This document shows positions 18,533-27,625 of a DNA stretch of 64,000 nt, in pieces. Origin of the DNA: Pedobacter polysacchareus. GTDB lineage: Bacteria; Bacteroidota; Bacteroidia; Sphingobacteriales; Sphingobacteriaceae. The stretch spans positions 124,001-188,000 of the forward strand of contig NZ_JAHYSS010000004.1 of assembly GCF_019802255.1 (NCBI RefSeq). Direction: 5' to 3'. A program made the position numbers and the translations under genes. Positions within the stretch are counted from its first letter, which is position 1; each line of letters opens with the position of its first letter. Below the pieces are notes generated by a model. The model saw only the letters and a list, made by a program, of their open reading frames with translations, did not search any database and had not been told where the DNA came from.

Positions 18533-19582
18533 ATGATGCATCGTTCAAAAATCGCCGGAATAGGTTATTACGTGCCTAAGAATGTTTATACCAATGATGA
18601 TTTGTCCCGTTTCATGGATACAAATGATGCCTGGATACAGGAGCGTACCGGAATAAAAGAGCGCAGATTTGCAGATCGCCTGGAAGAAACGACCACCACA
18701 ATGGGCGTGGAAGCTGCGAAAATTGCCATCGAACGTGCAGGAACAACCGCACAAGACATCGACTTTGTCATCTTTGCCACCTTAAGTCCGGATTATTATT
18801 TTCCTGGATGCGGCGTTTTGCTGCAGCGGGAAATGAAAATGAAAGAGATTGGGGCATTGGATGTGAGAAATCAATGTTCAGGATTTGTGTACGCCCTTTC
18901 TATCGCCGATCAGTTCATTAAAACCGGAATGTATAAGAATATCCTGGTGGTGGGCAGTGAGAAACATTCTTTTGCGATGGATTTTGAAACCCGCAGCAGG
19001 AATGTGTCTGTGATCTTTGGTGATGGTGCAGGAGCAGTGGTTTTGCAGCCTTCTACAAAAGACGGACAAGGAATTATGAGTACGCATTTACATAGTGATG
19101 GTGCAGATGCAGAAATTCTGGCCATGTATTATCCAGGTGCAAGTGCTAATAAATGGCTGAAGGACAAGCCTGGGTACCCGGACCAGGAATTAGGGGGATT
19201 ATTTATGACCACAGAGCAGCTGGAAAGCGGCGCTGCATTGGCGCACATGGATGGTCCCGCCGTCTTTAAGAAGGCGGTTGTGAAGTTTCCGGAAGTGATC
19301 AAGGAAGCGCTGGAAGCCAATAACCTGACACCTGCAGACCTGGATATGCTGATTCCGCATCAGGCAAATCTAAGAATCAGTCAGTATGTACAGCAATTGC
19401 TGGGATTGAGCGACGATCAGGTCTTCAATAATATTCAAAAATATGGAAATACCACCGCGGCTTCTGTGCCGATCGCTTTGTGTGAAGCATGGGAGGCGGG
19501 GAAAATTAAAGAAGGCGACCTGGTATGCCTGGCCGCCTTTGGATCAGGTTTTACCTGGGCCAGTGCTTTAATCAGATGGTAA
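18533..19582 (+). CDS. fabH: 3-oxoacyl-ACP synthase III (KAS III)
   Basis: Condenses acyl-CoA with malonyl-ACP to start fatty-acid synthesis. The Cys-His-Asn triad is visible: Cys115 (RNQCSGFVYAL), His in LIPHQANLRI and Asn in YGNTTAASVPIAL. Length (349) is slightly above E. coli FabH because of an insert around residues 195-225 (AMYYPGASANKWLKDKPGYP), so a paralogue for branched or special starter units is possible. Two consecutive ATGs at 18533 and 18536 are both plausible. Divergent from clpS. Confidence 0.93.
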   Translation: MMHRSKIAGIGYYVPKNVYTNDDLSRFMDTNDAWIQERTGIKERRFADRLEETTTTMGVEAAKIAIERAGTTAQDIDFVIFATLSPDYYFPGCGVLLQREMKMKEIGALDVRNQCSGFVYALSIADQFIKTGMYKNILVVGSEKHSFAMDFETRSRNVSVIFGDGAGAVVLQPSTKDGQGIMSTHLHSDGADAEILAMYYPGASANKWLKDKPGYPDQELGGLFMTTEQLESGAALAHMDGPAVFKKAVVKFPEVIKEALEANNLTPADLDMLIPHQANLRISQYVQQLLGLSDDQVFNNIQKYGNTTAASVPIALCEAWEAGKIKEGDLVCLAAFGSGFTWASALIRW

Positions 19583-19587
19583 TTTTT

Positions 19588-19624
19588 GCCAGCAATTGAA
19601 AGTTATTTGCTTTCAATTGCTGGC
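19588..19624 (+). terminator. Hairpin between the convergent fabH and SDR genes
   Basis: A perfect 15-bp stem (GCCAGCAATTGAAAG paired with CTTTCAATTGCTGGC) with a 7-nt loop, 5 nt past the fabH stop. The 3' flank is only moderately T-rich (TGATCTATTTTA), so termination is likely but not textbook. Confidence 0.6.
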
Positions 19625-19645
19625 TGATCTATTTTATGGGAAGGC

Positions 19646-20521
19646 CTAACTTCCTTTAGCCGATTTCGTCATTTGTGCAAACATATCCCACATGTTGTCC
19701 GGGATGGCTTCGAGTCCGTTAAACTGACCGGCGCCCTGCAGCCATTCTCCGCCATCAATACTGATGACTTCCCCATTGATATAGCCAGCGAAATCACTGA
19801 TCAGAAAGGCAGCCAGATTGGCCAGTTCCTGATGTTCTCCAACACGTTTCAATGGGACCCTGTTTTTAAAGTCGAATTTCTCTGCAAGATCTCCTGGTAA
19901 CAAGCGCTCCCAGGCTCCTTTTGTAGGGAATGGCCCCGGAGCAATGGCATTGGTACGAATGCCGTATTTACCCCATTCCACTGCCAAAGATCGCGTCATG
20001 GCCAGTACACCACCTTTTGCACAGGCAGAAGGAACCACATAGGCAGAACCGGTAAAGGCATAAGTAGTGACAATATTTAATACGTTAGCACTCTGTTTTT
20101 CTTTGATCCAGTGTTTGCCAAAGGCCAGTGTACAGTTTACAGAACCTTTCAACACAATGTCAATTACCGTAGAAAAGGCATTGGCAGAAAGACGTTCGGT
20201 AGGGGATATAAAGTTCCCAGCGGCATTATTCAGCAAGACGTCTACTCGGCCAAAGGCTTTCAGGGTTTCTGCAAGCACGTTTTCTACCTGTTCATATTCA
20301 CGAACATCGCAGGCAACGGCCAATACTTTACCACCGGTTTCTTTTTCCATTTCTGCAGCGGTCTTTTCCAGGACATCAGCTTTTCTGCTGGTGATGACCA
20401 GATTGGCACCAAGTTTCAGGAAATAGGTACCCATGGCTTTGCCCAGGCCGGTTCCGCCACCAGTAATGACGATTGTTTTTCCTTTTAAAGCGTCATCTCT
20501 TAACATAGGTTGATTGTACAT
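19646..20521 (-). CDS. SDR oxidoreductase, probable 2,4-dienoyl-CoA reductase
   Basis: An NAD(P)H-dependent short-chain reductase; the closest fit is the mammalian DECR type that reduces 2,4-dienoyl-CoA during beta-oxidation of unsaturated fatty acids. The cofactor motif is GGGTGLG (residues 21-27). Instead of the usual YxxxK the active site reads SACAK (Ser165, Lys169) with Tyr154 eleven residues earlier. That is the spacing of Tyr199/Ser210/Lys214 in human DECR1. The C-terminus is longer than in simple SDRs (291 residues). Only 3 bp separate it from the upstream enoyl-CoA hydratase-like gene, supporting a beta-oxidation role. Confidence 0.85.
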   Translation of the reverse strand: MYNQPMLRDDALKGKTIVITGGGTGLGKAMGTYFLKLGANLVITSRKADVLEKTAAEMEKETGGKVLAVACDVREYEQVENVLAETLKAFGRVDVLLNNAAGNFISPTERLSANAFSTVIDIVLKGSVNCTLAFGKHWIKEKQSANVLNIVTTYAFTGSAYVVPSACAKGGVLAMTRSLAVEWGKYGIRTNAIAPGPFPTKGAWERLLPGDLAEKFDFKNRVPLKRVGEHQELANLAAFLISDFAGYINGEVISIDGGEWLQGAGQFNGLEAIPDNMWDMFAQMTKSAKGS

Positions 20522-20524
20522 GAG

Positions 20525-21286
20525 CTATTTTTTTTGCAGGTTATCAATGATGGTTTTCAAAATGTTTCTGGTGGTTGGTGCCCACCATTGTTTCAGCATA
20601 ATGGCCAGTGCTTCTGTTTGGTTGGCACGAGTGGCGGCAATCAGGTCTTTTCTGATGTTCAGCTTACTTTGTTCCCAGGTATTTCTTTCCATGGCCATAT
20701 ATTTTCTGATCTTGCGTTCTGCTGCGGTCAGGATGCTTTCCGGATTGATCAATTCATCTACCAGCCCAATTTTAAGCGCTTCCTCCGGACTGAATAGTTT
20801 CCCTTCCAGCAGACTTCTCGTGGCATGGGCCGTTCCAATCCAGAACGAATACAGGCTAAAAATGCTTCCGGGCACAATGATGCCCACCGGAACCTCATTG
20901 AGGCCGATAATCGCTTTTCCTTCCGACATGATTCTATAATCGCAGGCCAGGGCAATCACGCAGCCTCCAGCCGGACTATGGCCATTGATCGCCGCAACCA
21001 GTGGTTTACGGAAAGCTGTGATATTGGCCGTAAAGTCAAGAAAAAGGTGCCAGAAAGATTCTGCTTCTTCCTCTGAATAACCGTAAAGCTCAATTAAGTC
21101 CAGCCCTGCAGAGAAGAAATTCTCTTTTCCAGTGATGATCACTCCTGCAATATTGGGGTCTGAAGAGATGCTGTTCATCATGTCATTCAGTTCGGTGATC
21201 ATCTCCCGGTTTAAAGCGTTGGACCTTCCGCGGTCTAGGGTAATCAGTGCTAAATGGTCTTTTATAGTGACTTTTATCGTATTCAT
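20525..21286 (-). CDS. Enoyl-CoA hydratase/isomerase family protein
   Basis: A crotonase-fold protein of 253 residues. The oxyanion-hole segments are GKENFFSAGLDLIEL and AINGHSPAGGCVIALACDYRIM. The second catalytic Glu of true hydratases is not obvious (LNEVPVGI region), so an isomerase or other crotonase activity is equally possible. It is the first gene of a pair with the dienoyl-CoA reductase and starts 7 nt after the MG2/plug gene, so the three may be one transcript. Confidence 0.88.
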   Translation of the reverse strand: MNTIKVTIKDHLALITLDRGRSNALNREMITELNDMMNSISSDPNIAGVIITGKENFFSAGLDLIELYGYSEEEAESFWHLFLDFTANITAFRKPLVAAINGHSPAGGCVIALACDYRIMSEGKAIIGLNEVPVGIIVPGSIFSLYSFWIGTAHATRSLLEGKLFSPEEALKIGLVDELINPESILTAAERKIRKYMAMERNTWEQSKLNIRKDLIAATRANQTEALAIMLKQWWAPTTRNILKTIIDNLQKK

Positions 21287-21293
21287 AGGTTTG

Positions 21294-23987
21294 TTATTTT
21301 ACTTCATAAGTGTAGACCGTTCTTGCCAGGTGGCCCATCAGGTCCATTCCTTCCAGAACGACTCTGTAAGTACCTGCCTCGTCGGTATTAAAGAATGTGA
21401 AATTAGTTTTTCCTGTGGCATCGCTCAGCAGCTGCGGGCCCCAATATACGGTAGATCTGAAATCTGGTGTGTTGCCAGGTTGAGGAACATCATATTTAGG
21501 CGAATAAAAATCTTTTGGAACGGAATAGCCTCTAGGATTAAAAACGATGAGCCCCGGTGTAGGTACAGCGGAAAAATTGCCAACTCCACGCTTCGTGGTG
21601 ATCACCAACACACCTCCTGCACCATTGCTGCCATAAATGGCGGTATTTCCGATGGATTTAAGGATTTCAATCGTTTCAATATCTGGGACGTTGATGAAAT
21701 CAAGGTCCGCATCCTGTAAAGGCATTCCATCCAGAACGATAGTCATCGGAATTCTTCCCCCATTTCTGGTCAGGTAGGCTTTCCCATTGGTAATGATCAG
21801 TCCGGCAATACGGCCTTGTAAACACATGGAGAGTTGAGGACAGGTAGAAAGTTGTTCGGCAGTAATGACCGCATCTGCTCTTCCGTTTCCATTTAAGTTC
21901 TGCGAGTTTTTGACCTTTGGTTTTTCCTGTGTGATTTTCACTTCTTTTAATTGTAATACCTTTTGTAATAATCCACGCTTGCTCTGGTCATCAAAATAGT
22001 TATTGCTTTGTTTTAAGTAGGCAGACAATGCTTCATTAACGTTGATTTCTAGGTCTCCAGTATTTTTGCTCTTCGTCACAATCTGTCCGGGAACCACATC
22101 CATTTTTACATCCAGTCGGGTTTTTCCCTTAGCAGTTCTTGCCTGGATGATGAATTTAGGATCATCAAGGAAAAGCAACCGATCGAAGTTAAACCTTCCT
22201 TGTGCATCTGTTAAGGTATCCAGCGTGAAGAATCCACTTGCTGTAGAAAGGAGTGTCACTTTGGTGTTTGGTACAGGTTTGCCTCCATAATTGACAATCG
22301 TTCCGCTAAAGCCTAAAGATTTTTCCGGTTGGAACTTGATGATCGGAGGGGTGTTATTGATGACATTTTTCCACAGGATTCTGCTCCATCCTTGCGTCAG
22401 CATCAGGTTGTCCATGTTTTGGATCACCTCTGGTCCTTCTTCAATAAAGTAATAATTGGGTTTTTCAATATAGCCAATCAGGTCGGAGGTAAGCAATAGG
22501 TTGCTGAGGATATTGCTTTCCGTTTCCGGCTCGGGTTTCACCGCATTGTTATTGGTTACCGCAACGGAGAACATGCCTTGTACTGGTGTTCCATTAAAGG
22601 TACTGTTGAGCTGGATGTCAACTTTCTCTCTTTTTGTATAGACTTTCTTCCCGGTGCTCAGCTGGACGTTTACCCGGTCTGCAGGATTATAAATAAAAGC
22701 TAATCGCTCGGCAATAGGCTTGTTGTCTTCAGAAAACAGGCTGAGCTGTAAAATGCCTTCCGTCAGTTCCTTTTTAGGAATGGTGACGGTGGCAAGCTGG
22801 TCTGCCATAGAAACAATCGGGCTGAAGATCACATTGCCATCATGCTGACCAACAAGTCTGAGCTTTGCAGGGCCAGTCAGGTCGGCACTTCTCATAATTT
22901 TGATCGTCAGCTTGTCTTTGTCGGTGCCAGTTACAGCCATGGTATAACCAGTACTTTGTACGATTGGAAGGTTAAAATCTTTTTCTGAGCCATCCGCAAA
23001 TTTCACTTTGGCGATGTACCTGACGCCACCCTGAGGATTGATCACAAAGTTGCCCATGCCCAGGTGTTTGGTTGCAAAGCGATTGATTTCTAAGCCAGTC
23101 TGGTCCACAATGACCCCAGTGATGTTCTCGCCCAGGCCTGAGGAATTGACGGCTTTTACTGCCATTTTGGTCGGCAACCCCTCGATCAGGTTTCCGCTTT
23201 CCGGGAAAAACTGTACGTCAATTGATTTGGAAGTGGCTATGATTGGAATTTCACGGGTTACTTTTTGGTCTTCTCCCAAGTTGATGGTGGCCACAATCTT
23301 TCCTCGTTTATTGAGATCCGGCCGGGTGTTGAGTACGCTCAGTGCTATTTCTCCCTTTTCATTGGTGGTGGCTTTGCCCTTGAGAAAGCTTTTGGAATCC
23401 AGGATCACTTCATACCTGACTTCTTTCCCGGTATAAGGGTTCCCTTCTTTGTCTTTGAAGCTGATGTTTGCTGCCATCTTTTCGCCTTTATCTTCTTTAC
23501 TATAGCTATAATTGGTATTGGTAAAGACTTTGTTGGTCCAGGAGTAACCTATTTTGATGGTCTTGTCGAAGAAGAACTCCGGACCGGCATTTCTCATCCA
23601 CTGGGTATAGGCGCGGATTCTGTAATTTCCCTCTGCTAAGGTATCTGGCAGGCTAAAGTTTCCCCATGAAATGCCGCCTAGCACGGGAAGCTTCAATTGC
23701 TGCTGTACAGAATCTTTTTCGTTAATGAGCTCTACATACAGCAATTTGCTAATATCTGATGGCTCCTGACTGCTGCTATTGAGGAGGTAGGCTTTAAACC
23801 AGATGTTATCGCCTATGGCATAATAAGGCTTGTCGAGGTGAAGGTGAACCTTTTCCTGAGGATTCTTCAGATTGAACTCCTTCATCCTTTCGAGGAGGAC
23901 ATCAAAGTTATCGTTCAGGACTCCCGACGCAAAAGCGAGGAAGACACCGGTGATTAACAAAAGGGGATACAGCAATTTACGTTTCAT
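21294..23987 (-). CDS. MG2-domain protein with a TonB-receptor plug domain
   Basis: A large exported protein (897 residues) with a signal peptide (1-24). It begins like an alpha-2-macroglobulin-type MG2 domain (VHLHLDKPYYAIGDNIWFKA, about 46-65), continues through several beta-sandwich repeats, has a carboxypeptidase-like regulatory segment around 555-620, and carries a plug-like domain at about 715-805 (IPMTIVLDGMPLQ, IETIEILKSIGNTAIYGSNG). There is no barrel, so it is not a transporter itself. It may act in the periplasm or at the surface in protein-protein contacts. Function unknown. Confidence 0.85.
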   Translation of the reverse strand: MKRKLLYPLLLITGVFLAFASGVLNDNFDVLLERMKEFNLKNPQEKVHLHLDKPYYAIGDNIWFKAYLLNSSSQEPSDISKLLYVELINEKDSVQQQLKLPVLGGISWGNFSLPDTLAEGNYRIRAYTQWMRNAGPEFFFDKTIKIGYSWTNKVFTNTNYSYSKEDKGEKMAANISFKDKEGNPYTGKEVRYEVILDSKSFLKGKATTNEKGEIALSVLNTRPDLNKRGKIVATINLGEDQKVTREIPIIATSKSIDVQFFPESGNLIEGLPTKMAVKAVNSSGLGENITGVIVDQTGLEINRFATKHLGMGNFVINPQGGVRYIAKVKFADGSEKDFNLPIVQSTGYTMAVTGTDKDKLTIKIMRSADLTGPAKLRLVGQHDGNVIFSPIVSMADQLATVTIPKKELTEGILQLSLFSEDNKPIAERLAFIYNPADRVNVQLSTGKKVYTKREKVDIQLNSTFNGTPVQGMFSVAVTNNNAVKPEPETESNILSNLLLTSDLIGYIEKPNYYFIEEGPEVIQNMDNLMLTQGWSRILWKNVINNTPPIIKFQPEKSLGFSGTIVNYGGKPVPNTKVTLLSTASGFFTLDTLTDAQGRFNFDRLLFLDDPKFIIQARTAKGKTRLDVKMDVVPGQIVTKSKNTGDLEINVNEALSAYLKQSNNYFDDQSKRGLLQKVLQLKEVKITQEKPKVKNSQNLNGNGRADAVITAEQLSTCPQLSMCLQGRIAGLIITNGKAYLTRNGGRIPMTIVLDGMPLQDADLDFINVPDIETIEILKSIGNTAIYGSNGAGGVLVITTKRGVGNFSAVPTPGLIVFNPRGYSVPKDFYSPKYDVPQPGNTPDFRSTVYWGPQLLSDATGKTNFTFFNTDEAGTYRVVLEGMDLMGHLARTVYTYEVK

Positions 23988-24011
23988 ATATTATGAGCAT
24001 TAACAAAATAA

Positions 24012-24041
24012 TAAAGCCTCAATATACAAATATTGAGGCTT
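24012..24041 (-). terminator. Terminator after dcd
   Basis: A perfect 12-bp stem (AAGCCTCAATAT paired with ATATTGAGGCTT) with a 4-nt loop. On the minus strand it is followed by a T-rich tail (TTTATTATTTTG), 33 nt past the dcd stop. Confidence 0.75.
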
Positions 24042-24073
24042 AAAGTAAATTTAAAAGAAAGGGAATTAAGCGG

Positions 24074-24610
24074 TTAGAACTCGTTTTTCCACATCATGCT
24101 TTCCACCGGTTTAGTGGTCTTGTTGTTATATTTTGCATCTCCTTTATTGTTATACATGGTTTCAATTTCTCCATCTACAGCAAAATAGATCAGCTGTCCG
24201 ATGGGCATGCCTGCATATATTCTTACTGGCTGTGCACAGGAAATCTCCAGTGTCCAGGTATTGCAGAAACCTACATCTCCTTTTCCGGCTGTGGCATGGA
24301 TGTCGATACCCAGGCGACCAGTACTCGATTTACCTTCCAGGAAAGGAACGTGTGCATGAGTTTCTGTATATTCCAGGGTTACGCCCAGGTAAAGTGTGCC
24401 TGGCTGCAGGACAAATCCGTCTTTTGGAATCTCAAAGTTTTCAATTTTATTATGTGCCTTTGCATCCAGTACTCTATCGGTATAAGTAGCCAGGTATTTG
24501 CCTAAATGTACATCATAGGAGTTTGTACCCAGACATTCGGGCTTAAAAGGTTCAATTATGATGGTACCCTTCTCAATTTCTTCGAGAATTCGTTTGTCGG
24601 AAAGTATCAT
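24074..24610 (-). CDS. dcd: dCTP deaminase
   Basis: Deaminates dCTP to dUTP for thymidylate synthesis. The trimeric dUTPase-like fold is indicated by LGTNSYDVHLG, the phosphate-binding EGKSSTGRLGI (Arg99 and Ser region) and the catalytic Glu122 in NTWTLEISC, equivalent to E. coli Glu138. Length 178 is typical. Whether it also has dUTPase activity, as in bifunctional archaeal and mycobacterial forms, cannot be judged. It is divergent from the PPTase gene. Confidence 0.95.
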   Translation of the reverse strand: MILSDKRILEEIEKGTIIIEPFKPECLGTNSYDVHLGKYLATYTDRVLDAKAHNKIENFEIPKDGFVLQPGTLYLGVTLEYTETHAHVPFLEGKSSTGRLGIDIHATAGKGDVGFCNTWTLEISCAQPVRIYAGMPIGQLIYFAVDGEIETMYNNKGDAKYNNKTTKPVESMMWKNEF

Positions 24611-24648
24611 TTTATCAAGTATTGGGCTAAATTATGATTAATTTAAGA

Positions 24649-24656
24649 TACTTTTG
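24649..24656 (+). promoter_or_regulatory. -7 box (TACTTTTG) of the PPTase-lipB promoter
   Basis: An exact TAnnTTTG match 20 nt before the PPTase ATG, with a TTG at 24622-24624 (24-nt spacer, slightly long) as possible -33. The 11-mer TACTTTTGCAT matches the sdh promoter. Confidence 0.5.
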
Positions 24657-24676
24657 CATAGTTTTCTAAAATAGAG

Positions 24677-25318
24677 ATGCCCGTAGTTTTTAATAAAAAT
24701 ATTGACGAGAATACCATACTTGCCGTATGGAAAATCGAAGAGACCGAAGAGCAGCTGCTTTCCGGCCTACAATTGAAACAGCATGAGCTGGATTTTATTT
24801 CCTCTTTAAGCAACGGGAAACGCCTGCTGCACTGGTTAAGCACCCGTGTATTGCTGAGAACCATGCTAAATACTTCTGAATATATTGATTGTCAGATGGA
24901 TGAGCATGGTAAGCCCTTTCTACCCAACCTTGATTACCACATCTCCCTGAGTCATTCTTATGATTATGCAGCGGTGATTATCGGTAAAAACAGGAAAGTT
25001 GGCGTAGATATCGAGTTGATCAAACATAAAATCAAAAGTATCAGACACAAGTTTCTTTCTGATATTGAGCTGGCTCAAAAGCAAATTGGTGACAACATCA
25101 ATGGCCTGTATGTTTGCTGGTGTGCCAAAGAAGCCATCTATAAATGGAATGGTAGAAAAGGCCTCGAGTTTAAGCAGGACATTTACATTAAACCTTTCAA
25201 ATTAAAAAATGAAGGCAGTTTGAATGCACTGGTGACACTTCCTGAAGGGATGAAGGAGCTGACCGTGAATTACTTTAAAACTGCCGACGGCTATATGCTG
25301 GGTTATGTAGTCGCTTAA
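24677..25318 (+). CDS. 4'-phosphopantetheinyl transferase superfamily protein
   Basis: Transfers phosphopantetheine from CoA to a serine of acyl- or peptidyl-carrier proteins. The magnesium-binding signatures are VGVDIELIKHK and WCAKEAIYKWNGRKG. At 213 residues it is a two-lobed Sfp-like enzyme rather than the short AcpS type. It is the first of a run of same-strand genes with lipB 10 nt downstream, so the two are probably co-transcribed. Confidence 0.9.
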   Translation: MPVVFNKNIDENTILAVWKIEETEEQLLSGLQLKQHELDFISSLSNGKRLLHWLSTRVLLRTMLNTSEYIDCQMDEHGKPFLPNLDYHISLSHSYDYAAVIIGKNRKVGVDIELIKHKIKSIRHKFLSDIELAQKQIGDNINGLYVCWCAKEAIYKWNGRKGLEFKQDIYIKPFKLKNEGSLNALVTLPEGMKELTVNYFKTADGYMLGYVVA

Positions 25319-25328
25319 TTTTCAAAAG

Positions 25329-26024
25329 ATGAATAAGAAAGTAGCATTCATAGATTGGGGACTGACTGATTATCAGGAAGCCTGGGACAAGCAGGAAAAG
25401 ATTTTTAATGAGACGATTGCGGTAAAAACCGGTAACCGGAATAATGGTACGGAATTGGAAACACCCAATTACCTGGTTTTTGTAGAGCATCCTCATGTGT
25501 ATACCTTAGGGAAAAGCGGACATCCGGAAAATCTATTGCTCGATGAACAGGGACTGATCGAAAAAGAGGCTACCTATTATAAGATCAACCGTGGCGGCGA
25601 CATTACCTACCATGGCCCCGGTCAGATTGTGGGGTATCCGATTCTTGACCTTGATAACTTTTTCACAGACATTCATCTTTACCTGCGCACATTGGAAGAC
25701 GCCATCATGTTAACGCTAAAAGATTATGGCATTGAATCCGGCAGATCGCCTGGTTTTACTGGTGTATGGCTGGATGCAGATACAGATAAAGCGCGTAAAA
25801 TATGTGCGATGGGCGTGAGGTGCAGCAGATGGGTCACCATGCATGGCTTTGCTTTCAATGTCAATGCCGACCTCAATTACTTCAAAAATATTGTCCCTTG
25901 TGGCATAGACGATAAAGATGTGACTTCGATGGAAAGGGAACTGGGGCGTAAACTGGATATCGAAGAAGTCAAAGGAAAGCTGAAAGGCCATATTGCCCAT
26001 CTTTTTCAAATGGAGTTATTCTAA
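25329..26024 (+). CDS. lipB: Octanoyl-[acyl-carrier-protein]-protein N-octanoyltransferase
   Basis: Transfers octanoate from ACP to lipoyl domains of pyruvate and 2-oxoglutarate dehydrogenases. The conserved stretches are PHVYTLGKSGHPENLL, RGGDITYHGPGQIVGYPIL, the lysine of ARKICAMGVR and the catalytic-cysteine region IVPCGIDDKDVTS. Length 231 is normal. It follows the PPTase gene, which activates the carrier protein that supplies the octanoyl group, a sensible functional pairing. Confidence 0.95.
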   Translation: MNKKVAFIDWGLTDYQEAWDKQEKIFNETIAVKTGNRNNGTELETPNYLVFVEHPHVYTLGKSGHPENLLLDEQGLIEKEATYYKINRGGDITYHGPGQIVGYPILDLDNFFTDIHLYLRTLEDAIMLTLKDYGIESGRSPGFTGVWLDADTDKARKICAMGVRCSRWVTMHGFAFNVNADLNYFKNIVPCGIDDKDVTSMERELGRKLDIEEVKGKLKGHIAHLFQMELF

Positions 26025-26100
26025 TCTTCTTATCGTTAATTATAATTATTTCTTGGTTTTTTTACGTTAAATATTATCTTTACTGTAAAACAAAAAAATC

Positions 26101-26547
26101 ATGAACTATAACAACGCGCTCTCTGATACCTCTGGAAGTTTCCTATTGGGTTTCGGTCTATTTTCCTTTGTACTGATTGTGCTGAACATTATCGGTATGT
26201 GGAAGATCTTCGTTAAAGCCGGAAAACCTGGCTGGGCATCGATCATCCCAATTTACAATACGATTGTCTTGATCGAGATTGTGGGTAAACCAACCATCTG
26301 GATTCTCTGGTTACTGATTCCATGTACAGCGCCTATTTTCAGCATCTGGCTTCTGAATTTACTGAGCAAAAGTTTTGGTAAAACGGAAAGTTACACGGTT
26401 GGACTGGTTTTACTTTCCTTCATTTTTGTTCCGATGCTAGGTTTTGGCAGTGCCAAATATTTAGGCCCTTCTGCGGCAGAAGCACAACGATTTAATGGTT
26501 TTGGCGGCAATGATCCTTTTAATCAGCCACCAGCTACCCCACAGTAA
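26101..26547 (+). CDS. DUF5684-type small membrane protein
   Basis: A 148-residue membrane protein with about four hydrophobic segments and the signature WKIFVKAGKPGWASIIPIYN, which is characteristic of DUF5684 proteins. The C-terminus is hydrophilic (GGNDPFNQPPATPQ). Function unknown. The DUF2752 gene starts within 13 nt of its stop, suggesting co-transcription. Confidence 0.8.
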   Translation: MNYNNALSDTSGSFLLGFGLFSFVLIVLNIIGMWKIFVKAGKPGWASIIPIYNTIVLIEIVGKPTIWILWLLIPCTAPIFSIWLLNLLSKSFGKTESYTVGLVLLSFIFVPMLGFGSAKYLGPSAAEAQRFNGFGGNDPFNQPPATPQ

Positions 26548-26559
26548 TTGTTGAACTTA

Positions 26560-26892
26560 ATGATATATCTGCGATCCGGCTGGTCTTCTTTTATAGCTCA
26601 GGCGGATCGCTTTTTTATCCCCTGCCCGGTCAAATACCTGACGGGAATAGATTGCCCGGGATGTGGCTTTCAAAGGTCTTTCCTGGCTTTAATCAATGGC
26701 AATTGGCAAGATAGCTTTCTGCTATATCCGCCAACCATACCACTTCTGCTCACTTTCAGCATCGCATTGCCTGCTCATTTCTTTTATAAGGGGAATACCG
26801 ATAAACTCATTAAAGTGCTTTATCTGATCACCGGCACGATCATTCTGCTGAACTACGGTTATAAATTGTTTACAGGACATCTTCATACTTAG
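26560..26892 (+). CDS. DUF2752-family membrane protein
   Basis: A 110-residue protein with two to three membrane helices and the DUF2752 hallmark CPGCGFQRSFLAL. A second cysteine (IPCPVKY) lies before it. I chose the ATG at 26560; a TTG directly after the previous stop codon (26548) is the alternative. Function unknown; homologues often sit beside other small membrane proteins, as here. Confidence 0.8.
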   Translation: MIYLRSGWSSFIAQADRFFIPCPVKYLTGIDCPGCGFQRSFLALINGNWQDSFLLYPPTIPLLLTFSIALPAHFFYKGNTDKLIKVLYLITGTIILLNYGYKLFTGHLHT

Positions 26893-26912
26893 CCTTTCCG
26901 TATATCTATTTT

Positions 26913-27602
26913 ATGAAATCCTTTCTGATATTTCTATCATTATTGGTATTATTGGCTTGCGAAAAAAATAATGCAAACACCATGATGCCTGCAGATACCC
27001 TGACTTATTTAGCCATTGGCGATTCTTATACCATTGGAGAAGCTGTTCCGCTGTCCGGTAATTTTCCTCATCAACTGAGCAAACTGTTAAAAGTCAAGGG
27101 GCTCGATGTAGGGACGCCAAAGATCATTGCCAAAACAGGTTGGACAACGTCAGAACTACAGCAAGGCATTAAAACTGCCGCAATAAACCAGAAATTTGAC
27201 CTCGTGACCCTGCTGATTGGCGTAAATAACCAATATCGTGGGGAATCGAAAACGATCTACCGTAAAGAGTTTAAAGATTTGCTGGAAACTGCCATCGCAT
27301 TTGCAGGAGGGCATAAAGCGCATGTATTTGTGGTCTCTATTCCAGATTGGGGGGCTACCCCTTATGGGCAGCAAAGTGGCAGGGATATTTCAGCTATTGC
27401 TGCAGACATTGATGCCTTTAATGCCATCAATAAGGAAGAAACACTGGCGCATGGCATCAGTTATACGGACATCACCGCAGCTTCACGTTTGGCAGCATCA
27501 GACGAATCTTTAGTCGCTTCAGATGGCTTACACCCTTCTGAGAAAATGTATTTGGATTGGGCAGTTCAGCTGGAACCAAAAGTAATAAAGGGCTTAAAAT
27601 AA
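26913..27602 (+). CDS. SGNH/GDSL hydrolase lipoprotein
   Basis: An exported esterase-like lipoprotein. The signal ends in the lipobox LLAC (Cys16). Block I has the nucleophile in AIGDSYTIGE, block III is GVNNQYRG, and the catalytic Asp-His pair is in SDGLHPSEKMY. Length 229 is typical. Substrate unknown. Same direction as the DUF2752 gene, 20 nt downstream. Confidence 0.87.
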   Translation: MKSFLIFLSLLVLLACEKNNANTMMPADTLTYLAIGDSYTIGEAVPLSGNFPHQLSKLLKVKGLDVGTPKIIAKTGWTTSELQQGIKTAAINQKFDLVTLLIGVNNQYRGESKTIYRKEFKDLLETAIAFAGGHKAHVFVVSIPDWGATPYGQQSGRDISAIAADIDAFNAINKEETLAHGISYTDITAASRLAASDESLVASDGLHPSEKMYLDWAVQLEPKVIKGLK

Positions 27603-27625
27603 ATTAAACCCTTTAATACTGCAGA

